Below, one piece after another: positions 43,985-55,900 of a stretch of DNA of 64,000 nucleotides (positions are counted from its first letter, which is position 1; the number at the start of each line of letters is the position of its first letter). Origin of the DNA: Candidula unifasciata (taxonomy: Eukaryota > Mollusca > Gastropoda > Stylommatophora > Geomitridae). The position numbers were made by a program, and so were the translations under genes. The DNA is taken from positions 124,001 through 188,000 of the forward strand of contig CAJHNH020000789.1 in assembly GCA_905116865.2 (NCBI GenBank). The letters run 5' to 3'. The notes beneath the pieces are model-generated. The model ran no database searches and was not told the origin of the DNA. It was given only the letters and a program-made list of their open reading frames with translations.

Positions 43985-46900
43985 CTACAAAAAGGAAAAC
44001 ACTCTCAAGGTGGACAGAAGAAACATTTCAAGGACAGCCTCAAGACCTCACTGGTGTTGTGTGCTAAATTCACTGGGCTGGTCAGAGGCGTGATTGCCTA
44101 TTGCCAGTCGTAAGGCACATGATGATGATGGTAGCAGAGACGTGGGCAAAAGGGGCCCATGTGGCTTGAGGTGAGAGACGAGTGCAAAGGTCCCCGATGT
44201 GCAAGAAGTTGTGGAAGAGATTTTTCTGGAGAATCACGACTAACAGTCGTTTGCACGCGCTTAGCGAGAGCCATGCAGGTCCCGGAGCGCGGAGCTAAAG
44301 GTTGGTCATGGGTGTTAATTTCAGTGTTATGTGTTGATCCCATAACCTGGTAAGTCACTGCATGTGACCGCTCATCCTGGCACTCGGCTCTTCATCGAGG
44401 AACTGTGACCCCTGAAAACTGCACAGAACTGCAGCAGCAATTCAGACAAGACAAGCCAGGAAAGACACTGAAGCAAACCACCAGAGAGCTGCAGCTTTGA
44501 TTCCCTGTCCCCAATGCTCAAGAACTTTCAGTGGTAGAACACGCCTTTTCAGCCATCTACACACTTGCAAAACCTAACCCAGTCACCAATGGATGAAAGG
44601 ACTGGTTATCATCACCTGTGATGGATGAAACACAACACTAAAGCACAAACAGATCATCATGGTCTGGAAAGAATCGTGCAGCAGACAGAGAAAAAGGAAT
44701 ATGGCCGAAACTCAATACTGAGGAAAAAAATAAAACGAATGTTTAATCAAACTGCTACTGATACCATCAAAAATGGATCACTGCACTGGCTGCTACAGAC
44801 AGGGATAAAGCGCTTATGGGAACGTTCAGAGTATTTCATGTTGGCCAATAACTGATTGCAACTCAACTCATAAGATACACAGTAGTCTACAGTGTTACTA
44901 GTATATCAGGAAAAGATATAAAACCGAACAAAAAGTATATTAGCAAGCTTCACAATATAACAAATTTAAACAAAACGTGAACATTGCAGCTTTGGAGCGT
45001 TCATCAGCACATACACAAGTCAAACAATACCACACAAATACACAAAATCACTTAGCTGGGGTTCAAAGTATTTTTTTTAATTTAAAAAAAAATAATAATG
45101 GACGAGTGGGACAGGTTCAAACAGATAGTAGCAGTTCTAGGCTGGGGGGGGGGGGGGGACCACATGAAGCAGATGTAATTAATGAACTGCTGTGGAGCTA
45201 AAAAAATATCAAGAAAAGATATAAAACCGAACGAAAAGTATATTAGCAAGCTTCACAATATAACAATATCTCTGTGGCATAGAGATAAGCGAATACTTTT
45301 AACAATTTCAGGATTCTTGAAAACCAGAGTTCCATTTCCATGGGGGGAACAGTTTACTGCTCCCATAGTTTTCAAACAGCAGTATGAGAATCACACCATG
45401 GAAGAGACTGGGGCCTCATCACATATTCCCAAAGGACAACAACAGTGGCTATCCTCTAGCCAATCTTCATTGTGGAGATGGCAGAAAATATTTGTTAACA
45501 TACGAACAATAACCGTACATACTTGTATTTATTTCCGGTGCTAGCCTGTGTCCCACCATTCCATATGTGGTTGTCTGTGACATAGAAGAAAAATATATCC
45601 AACTTGATGTCGCCAAACAGGAAAGATAACTCAAGGCTATCAGACACCTGGAAAATAAGAAAAGCTTTAATAAGTTAACGGCACTAAAAGATCAGATTCT
45701 TTTAAGAAATAACAAAGTAACAAAGACACACACCCACACACAAAAAACATTTTAAGATCCAAAAAAAAACAACACAAAAACAGAAGACTAGGACTGAAAC
45801 TAGTTATACGATTTTTTAAAGAGCAATACATTAAATGGTTTGGCCATCTATGATTTTTAAACCAAAAGTGGAAACTGAAATCTTTCAACCCATTCTTCCA
45901 TAAATAACTTGTGTTTTCTTTGATGCAGAAAATTACAGTAAGCTCATAGAAAAAAAGCATACAGATTTTTCTGAGCACTCAACTCCAAATAAGTTTGCCA
46001 TCTTCCTGAATGATCAAGTAAATGTAATTAGCACTGAACAGAACCTATAAAATCTATTTTTCTCTTTGTTTCTTGGGTTTGAGTTAAAAATTGAGGGCTC
46101 CTGTGGCCAAACCATTTGCCTCATGATCTAAAGATCTTGGATTCATGTCACAAATGTAACATCCAGTTCACTGAGTTTTTACAGAGATCTCTGGGGGTTG
46201 TCATCGGAGCTATGGAGCTCATGCCTTATGTGACACTCTCACCCGGCAACCAGCCATCTTGCTGAGAAAGACCAGGACATATTGGACAACCTGTGACAAT
46301 TAGGTCAATTCTCTTGACTTTAACTTAACTAGTTAAGAATTTCCAAAAAGTGTACACAGCATTTAAAAAAAAAGGTAAAGGTCCCTTTTTCGTGCCTTTA
46401 GGCGTACAGAGCATATAGGGTTAGACTTTAATTTTTATAGACTAATCGGCACAAGATGGGTGATGTGGTCAGCATCACGCCGGCCACCTCTACTTCCCGG
46501 GACTGCAACCCGGTACCCACTCAAGGCTGGGTTGACCTGTTAGTGTACACAGCATGCCAAATAATAAAACTAACAATGCATTTCATACCAGAGTACATGT
46601 ATCCTCGCACATGTATATAACTTTCACACACATATATATATATATATGCACACACATATATACACACACAAACATATATATATATATAAGTTCACACAAT
46701 AATCACAGATTGTACTAACCCTGCCAAAACGATGTGTTAAAACAAAGCCGGCATTCTCCAGAAAGCTCACCAACTCCTCTCTATACTCTGTGATAAATAT
46801 ACCAATGTCTACATCTGTAGTATGTGAGATGAAATCACACTGCCGAAACCAACCTGGTAGATGAACAATGTCTTTCATTTAGTCAGCACACAAATGTGGG

Positions 46901-49900
46901 ACATTTATGAAACTTCGTCTTCTTCTTTGTATTCAATGGCTGTAAACTCTGGTGGAAAGTTCTGGTTGTATGTCTACTTCTGGACCTTGGTCTTATTCCA
47001 GAACTTGAGTTTTGCATGCACATTTGTTTTTACAGATCTGTATGCAGACCTATTTGTATATTACCTCTACCCTGTCTTCTTGGTCTACCTCGTGGTCTAC
47101 TCCCATTCGCCTGTTTTATGTATTTAGTTTTTGCTGTTCATGTTAGCCATCATTACTCTGTTCACTAAGAAAAAAAATACTTACCACTTTTATGACCATG
47201 GCACACATAAAATCTTTCATACTACTGTCAAAAAACCATAAGAATGGTTTTTCTCCCCAATCTAACCCTGGTAGTGAAGCATCATGAAAGAGTTAAACTT
47301 ATGTTCTAATCTCTAAGCCCAGAGTATCCAAACCCCCTAGATGATCTTAGCAATCAGTGAAGAAGGATGTTTTATCCAGTCAAACATTTTAATTATTATT
47401 ATTCCATCCTCTATCTTTCATTGTCGTTTAACACACATGACAATTACCTTATGCATTTTAACTTTGCATGTGCAGGCTTCAACATGCTGCCAGGACTGAC
47501 AAGTTTTCCTTAGTTTACAAATGGAAAACTGAGGAATAATTTGTGTGATTCCCACAGGCACAGGAAAGCAGCAGTTTTGAGGTGACCAGTCTGCAGTGCT
47601 TTTGTATATCTATCTATTGTCTTCTTCACTTTTACCGGGTTGCAGCCCAGTGTCGTGGTTTAAAATATTTGTTTTGTGCCTCTCGCCTGATTTGAGTGAC
47701 AGTTTCCTGGATCTTCTGGCCGTATTCAGCTACTCCATCTATCCATTTTTTCCTGGGTCTTCCTCTGGCCTTTCTTCCCGATGTTCTACTGTAAAAGGCC
47801 TTATAGGCAATCTGATCCGGTTGCATTCTTACTAAATGGCCAAACCACTTCATTCTCTGTCTTTCAATATGTTTCATGCCTGCTCTTGTTCCAACTTTGT
47901 CTCTAATGCTGACGTTTGTGACTCTGTCTCTTCGTGTATTGTTGGTGACTCTTCGGAGACATCGCATTTCACACGTAGTTATTTTTTGCATTTGTGATTT
48001 GTTCATTGTCCACGTTTGGCACTGATAACATAACGTAGGGATGAAAATGCTGTTGATCATCCGTTGTTTGGCTGGTAACGAGATCTTTGGATGACGAAGA
48101 AGTGGAGCCAGTTGGTAGTTGACTGCATTGGCTTTTTGAACTCTAGCCTGTATCTCTTTATCGAGTCTTCCATCTTCTGTAAATATGCATCCTAAGTACT
48201 TGAATTCTTGAACTTGTTCTAATTGTATGTCATTGATCTTTATGTTTACATTACTGTGTTTCTTTCCTATGGTCATTACTTCAGTTTTTGAGGTGTTTAT
48301 TTTCATGTCAAATTTTGTACAGTTAGTGATCAATGAATCAACATGTTGTTGTAGTTTTTGTTCTTCTTCTTGTAACAAACACTGGTCACCTGCAAAGAGT
48401 AGTTCATTTATAATATCTGTGTTTTGGTTTGACTCCTGTGCAATTTTATCCATATATGTGATGAAGAGTAGGGGGTGATAAAACACATTCTTGTCGTACT
48501 CCTGATGTAATGGGGAACCAGTCTGTCATACCTTCCGTTGTTCTTACAGCGCTCTGGCTATTTTGATAGAGAGCCATTATGTTTGCTTTTATAACCTCGA
48601 CTAAGTAGTAAGTAAATTTTACCACACCAGGACATCACACAGAGCAATAAACACCTGATGACATAAAGTGTTACAATGCACTTGAGGATCACCCGTGGAT
48701 AGGTCCCGGAAAACCCCCTTCCACCTTTTGGTTATTTTAAGGTCCCTGGCAACAGCCAGGGTGGGGCTTCAAAATAACAAAAAATTGCATCCCACAAGGG
48801 GGCGAGTTTGTATAATTAACCTCGACTAAGAATAATTTGATTATTTCAAAGATCTTACCTAAACAGGTTCCACTGCTTAACCAAAATCGAATTCCCATCA
48901 AATCCAAAACATTTTTAACAGTTAACAAAAGCTGTCTGGATTTCCTCTTGAACAACTCCACCTCTTTACTTTGATCAGAACGGTAGGTGGAGTAAAAATG
49001 ATATGCTCTTGTGTAATCGCATTCAATAAATTCTGAAGTGTCCATCTCTTTCAGAAATGTGTAGGTGTCATTGGGAAATTGCAGCTGGGCATCGTCAATA
49101 TAAAGCAAGGACATTTCAAACCTAGGGAATAGAAATAATTGCTAGAACATGTGTGTGTGTGCTCGCGCATGTGTGCACAATAAATGTTGAATGTTGAATT
49201 ACCTAGAGAAAATATCCAAAATATGTGCACAATACACAAATAGGTTAAACAGATTTCAAAAGGAATGTTGAATGTTGAAATAACAATCGACATCATAGCA
49301 CATTGGGACACTCCCATAAGCGCTCCATTCCCATCTTCAGCAGCAAACGAAGAGTTCTAATTCTGATGGCATCAGTGACTGTTGATTGTATATCCGTCTT
49401 GCCTTTTCCTTGAATGTTGAGCATCGGCCAAATACCCAGGTAACTCCTTGCAGCGCCATTCTCCTCAGACCCTAATGATCTATTTGCGCTTCCACACTGT
49501 TCACTTGCTCCCAGAGGGCCCTCACAAAATCTGAAGATCATCATCTTTCAAAAGGAAAGGACTCTCTAACTCTGTTGCCCAGAGAAGCTACAAAATCTCA
49601 GGCTAAGACCCAATGTTTTTACTGTAAAACTGGTGAATAAGGGCAGTAACTGCAGTATTTTGTTTTGTTTCCCTTTAAAATATTCTATTTTTATTTCAAA
49701 TGGTCTAAATTAGTGTTTCTAAAATTGATTCTCATGAATAAAAATTATGAAACATCTCAGCAGAAATGGTGAATAAAGAAATAAGCAATTTTTTTTTTAA
49801 ACATTAGACAAATTGTAAGAGGAAGATAGAAAAATGTATTTGTGCAAAAATGTAACTCTTGAACAAAACATAATAATACTAGTTTCATCAAAGTATCAGA

Positions 49901-52900
49901 CAACTGAGAGGATAGAAGAGTCATCATAGCTAGAAGCTGCTCTAGCTCAGGCACTTAAAGAAGAGCAAGGAGGATGAGGAGTAGAAGAAGAAGAAAAAAG
50001 AGGAGGAAGAAGAAGAAGAAGAGGAAGAAGAGGAGGAGAAAGAGGAGGAGGAGAAAGAGGAGGAAGCAGAGGAGGAGGAGGGAAAGAAGAAGCAGATGAG
50101 AAGGAGGGAGAAGAAGAAGAAAAAGACAGAGAAGAAGAAGAAGAAGAAGAAGAAGAGGAGGAAGAAAAAGAAGAAGAAAAAGAAGAAGAGGGGGGGGGGG
50201 AGGAAGAAGAATAAGAAGAAAGGAAGGAAGGAAATAAGGAAGGAAGGGAGGAAGAAAGATTATTATCAGTGGAATATTTACTAACACACTATAGGATCCA
50301 GGAGTTTTTGCAAATATGGACTCATCAATACTGTAAGGTGGTAAGTGGTCACGGTCTTGTCCAGCTGCATGCCACAGGTAGCTTTCTCTTTTGTAGAAGA
50401 TCACCAAGTGAATCAACATGGGAGTATGGCCTTCCAGCGAAACCCACAGCAAGCAGTGGGTGGGGATAACTCTGTAGGACTTGCGGGACAAGGCAGTCAT
50501 CCCACGTGGGTCGGGGTCACTCTTTTCCCAGAATTCATAGCCGTGTTGCTTCATTGCTGACAATACCAGGTGCTGGAATGATGGAAAAGCAAAACAACTG
50601 AACGGTGTACATTTGACCACAATAATGCAAGATATAGTCTCAATTTGAACAAAGACAAGTAACAGATTGCACAATTTATCTTGTCTTTCTTAGTAAACCT
50701 GTACATGCCCTGGTAAAACAAGCAAGTGTTTTTGAGAGTGGTTGTAAAGGATTCACTTATTTGCTTCATTTTAATAGTTACTGCTTTGTATGCACCTGAC
50801 GAGATACAGCGAAATATGCCAGGAAATAAATTGTGCAATCTATTGTCTGTGTCTTCTATGTTCAAATTTACAATGGGGAAACATTGCTTTAATGCAGTAA
50901 AAAATAAAGTAAAGGACTCTTTTCCACACCTTTCAGGCATATTGGGCATGTAGGGCTAGACCTATATTTTTATAGACCAATCAGCGATGCTTTCCATCAC
51001 ATATAGTGCAGCTCATTAAAATGCTCTATCAAGACCAACAAGCAGCAGTCAGAATAGATGGAGAGACATCAGACTGGTTTGGCATCAAGCAAGGAGTCCG
51101 TCAGGGATGTGTGCTGTCACCGTATTTGTTCAACCTGTACGCCGAAAATATAATGAGAAATGTAAGAGATGATATAAACAAGGAACAATATGATGCCCTA
51201 AACATCGGTGGTCATGAAATACCAGAAATTCGTTATGCTGATGATACAGTATTACTATCAACATCACAAAATGGTTTAGAAAACTTATTAACCTCACTCC
51301 AAAGAAATAGTGAAAATCATAACTTATTTCTTAACATAGCAAAAACAAAGATAATGCATACAAACAAAACTGCCATGGAGAAGGAAATATATGTTAATGA
51401 GGAAAGATTGGAAGTGGTGGAAAATTTCGAATATCTTGGGTCACTGGTTACCAACAATGGTGACACAATTAAAGAAATTAAACGGCGACTATCAATTGCT
51501 CTTCAAAGACTAAAACAACTGAATAAATTATGGAATTGTACAGATAGAATTACAAAGGTCAGATTTTTAAGAGCATGCATCTTTCCCATTGCAACATACG
51601 CCTGTGAGACCTGGACACTTACTAAACAAGCGGAACAGCGCATAAATGCATTTGAATATAAATGTTTACAGACAGGTTCTAAGAATATCTTGGGTAAAGA
51701 AAAGAACAAATGCATCCATACTTCAAGAGCTGAATATTGAAGAGGGTTGGCTAGTAAAGACAATAAAACAAAGAAAATTGAAATATTTTGGTCACTTGAA
51801 ACGTCATGGAAGTCTAGAGAGAACAATAATGGAGGGGTATATGCCTGGGAAGAGAGGAAGAGGAAGGCCAAGGAGAAGATGGGTGCAGGATGTGGCAGAT
51901 GATCTCCAGATGGGTGTATCAGACGCAGGACATCTTGCTCAGGATAGGAAGGTTTTCCGGAGGGTTGTTATGGCAGCGAGGTTCCGTGAGGGACATGCTA
52001 CTGAATGAATGAATGAATCAGCGATGGGTCAGTGATTGCAATGATGGGAATTCCCAGGGAATCCCAGAGAGTTTATCAATTGAGGGGAGAAAGTCAGAGG
52101 GCCAGGAAAACAAGAGACACGGGGGAAAACGCATGTCCCGCAGGTTCTGTGTTCATGTGTAATTAAAAAAGTGTGGAGACTGGAACAATGTTTTGAATGG
52201 AAAGACAAGGTAGAGTCAGTTGTGTTTTGACCATGTGAGAGGTAGGTTGTTTGATGGTGTGACTGAGGGGAACGTCATTGTGGACTGAAGGAACATCATT
52301 TTGAAAGTTCGAATGACTGAGGAGAATTGATTCTGAAAGTCTAGTGTCGGAGAACATTTGTGTTATTGTGATTCATTTGCTGATACTCAAGCGAAATGGA
52401 ACATTACCCGACTGGCTGGTAACTGCACCAATAAATTTTATGTAACTGTCTTCCTGTCGTGGCGGTCAGTCGTGAGCACGTGTCAACGACTAGGGAGAAC
52501 TGTAGACACTGATGTGAGGAGTGGCTGGACAGATTGTCAGAATGCCAAGCTCTCATTTGGGAGACTTGGGTTCAAATCATCAGTAAGATTATGACACTGT
52601 TTTGTTAGTTTTGTCTTTCTGGTAGGGTCCAAAGAATTCTTCTTAGCTTTTATGGCTGTAAACCCTGGCAGAAAGTTCTGGTCATTCGTTCACTTTTGGT
52701 CTTTAGTCTTTTTCCAGAACTTGAATTTTGGGTGTACATCCATTTTACTGATCTGACTTACTAGCATGTCAACTGTTGGTTCTTTGATGCGCCTGACTTC
52801 AAAAAAGGATACCCCTGTTTAGTCACTTTTGATGACAACTTTCTTAGGGAGACAGTGGGTCTATTCATTTCCACAAATAAGAGAACATGGACACACATGG

Positions 52901-55900
52901 GGACAAATAATTCTAACCACAGATCACTGTGACTTCACTAGCCATGCAGCTTTAAATCCTCAGGCTCGCCCACTCCTATACCATTGCTACCCTAAAGTGT
53001 TGAATACAGACAGTAGTTTTACACTTCCACCTACCAGCTTATCCAGTCCTGGCTCTATGACTCCAAATGCTACAGAGTCGTGGTGCTCCTGGTTCCAGAG
53101 CTCAATTCTCCTCAAGCTGCCTTCCCTCACAGCCCGCAACAAACTTGGCTCAATGATAAATGCAGCTAGTCCTGATGAATCACACTTGCTGAGGAACAAC
53201 TTGACGGCTTCCTGAGAACAATATTAACATATTAACATGGACATTTGAAACAATGTCCCCCCCCCCCTCCCCCCCCCCAAAAGTGACCTTACAACATCCA
53301 GTTTGTCATGCATCCATTCATCACCAAGTTGTGCAGAGCCAGCCAGTCTATCTGTGTGTTCATTTCCTAATACACTGACACACCTGGAGAAATCAAAGGA
53401 CCTCAACTACCTGGACCTCTGAAGCAATGTTTGCACTGTTCATGGAGCATACCAGTCTACCTCTTTTTTCAACATGATTTGTGAGCTGGTTATAATTATG
53501 CCACGTGTATACAACTGAATCTCAAGCTGAAAGCTGTTTGGTACTGTCCAAAAACAATATCACACACTGAAGCAGTCCCCTTTCTCAATGTCTGTTGCAG
53601 ATTTGTCATAGAAAACATACTCCCATATTTGTGATCATGCGCTTGCAAACCTGCAAAGAACCGTTTCTGAGGTCAAGGTACTTCATCATGGCAACTGTCA
53701 GCAGAGGTACCTTGTGGTAGTTGATGTGTCGGAGGATTGGGAGCGTGTGTGCACACATACACTGTTTCTCTCTCTCTCTTATACACACAGGGAGGGGGGG
53801 GGGAATTTCTCGTAGAATCATGAGCTCACACACTCTAGTATTCACATGTTTTACATAGTTAGTTAGCTGGTCCAGGTTACAACATCACTGTGGATGAGTC
53901 GCACCATAAATACTTGGTTACTGTAGCAGTAGAAATCATCAAAATGTCCTTCGCTGTCCCATTTAAAAACCAGTGAAACATCTGTAGGTCCTAGTAAAAT
54001 CTGAAGCTTGCACAGGCAAAGTAAAAATGCACAAGGCAGCTATCAGATGTGCCAACACTAACATCCCACATCATAAATGCAGCTCACTATTGGTGTAAAT
54101 TGTCAGCTATCTTCTTCTTCTTTGCATTCACCGGCGGTAAACTCAGGCGGAAAGTTCTGGTTGTTCATCCCCATCTGGACATTAGACTTGTTCCAGAACT
54201 CAAGTTTTGCATGCTGATTCTTCGTCTCTCAGGTAGATGCACTCTGAATTCGAAAGAAAACCCCTAATTAGTCCACTCTTACAACATGCTTGTTGGGGAG
54301 GCAGCGTGTCTATTCTTGTTTTCCCGACAGCAGAGTCCCGGAATTAACACAGGGAATGATCAGCTATGAACACTGAACCTGCAAGACTACTTGCCATTCT
54401 CAACATAAAACAGTATTCAAGCTTAATATATATGTTTCAACATACCCATGGAGGAAGCTCCTCAAGAAACTGCTTTGGATTTACTTTATCAAATATAAAC
54501 TGGAAAAGTCAGATAAAGAAAGTAAATATGACTGAAATGTTACAAAAATGAGAAAAGAGTACTGTAATTAAAAAGGTAAGTTACTAAAAGTTGAGTTGAG
54601 TCAAGAATTGACATTATAGCACTTAGGGCATTCCCATGTGTGCTCAGTCCTCATTTTCAACAGCCACCGCAGAGTTCCAATGCTGATGATACTGGTCATA
54701 ATCTGGTTATATGTCCATCTTGCCTTTCCTCTCAGTGTAGTGAGCCGGCCACACCCTCAAGTTATACCCAGATGCCTCATTCTCTCTAGGCCATAATAAT
54801 CTTCTTTCTCTACTGATTCCGTTGCTTGTTCTCAAAGGGCCTTGACCACATCTGCCTTGTCATGTATCAATGCACCACCGGTGGTGCAGATCCAGCCAAT
54901 CTATCTGCCTGTTCATTATCCACTACGATGGAATGGCCTTGAGAAAAGATCTAAAGTTTACTAGAAAATTACCTTCAAACAATGAAGAGCCTACTGAGGA
55001 ATTTACTACCGTATAAAAGATTACTGAAATAATTAAAATTGAAAATATTTCTTCCATCTGAGCATAAGGTTGGTTTGTTGATAATAAACATTCTTAAAGC
55101 AATGTTTGTCTGCAAAGAAATAAATTCTTTATACCTGAAATAAAAAATCAACCCTACTAATAAGAAACTGCCTGTTTGGCCAGGGCAAGCTCAAGTTCAC
55201 AACCATGTCTTTTTTGAATGCATAAATCCGGACAAAGGCCATTTATTGTGGTCACTTCAGGGAAGTGAAGGATTCTGCCATTGGTCTACATATACAGAAT
55301 TCTTTTATCCTTGCTTACACTGTGGTCAGAATTTTACAAAAGTAGCAAAAAATGGACGATGAGTGGTCTTTCTGACTGATCACCTAAGTTGCATTTGTTG
55401 AAACTAAAATACTTGTGGCCTTTGAAGGAAAACTGTTAATTAAGACTTAACAGCCAGTCTGTATGTTTTGTGCTGAAGACTGACTTGCTCACACCAAAGC
55501 TACCTCCCCACAGACATGGTTCCTTACTAGTATTACACACCTTGCTGGATTTCATGTTTAAAAAGGGTAACATTTACTAAAAGGTGAGACAGCCAGTCTC
55601 AGGCCGACTCATTCATCATCATCATCACTGCCCTGTTGTGCCATTATATATCACACAGGGCTCACAGTCTATTCCTTCATTCCATTCTACCCTGTGTAAT
55701 CACTTCAACATCATGGATGGAATCCAGCCCAGCACCTAAAAGTTCTGACAGTTCTTCTTCTTTGCGTTCACCAGCTGTAAACTCTGGCAGAAAGTTCTGG
55801 TTGTTCACCCACTTCTGGACTGCAGTCCTGTTCCAGAACCTGAGTGTTGCATGTACATCCGTTTTACAGATCTGACTCATTTGTATGCAGACTGCTGGTT

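Noticed and set aside
44159..44353. GC-rich plus-strand ORF ([14 protein letters not shown]).
   Set aside because: Both strands are open, it sits among LINE pieces inside an FKTN intron, and no homology is recognised.
45290..45380. Minus-strand peptide [18 protein letters not shown] resembles the missing fukutin block (NYG...W.W..S).
   Set aside because: The surrounding 110 bp is a repeat also present at 60300-60460, upstream in-frame stops are close, and no phase-2 donor follows the WKWN codons. Treated as coincidence.
49955..50285. Leu/Pro-rich continuation of FKTN exon 4 as real coding sequence.
   Set aside because: A phase-matched donor ends the exon at 50286, the next exon matches fukutin, and the continuation is low-complexity.
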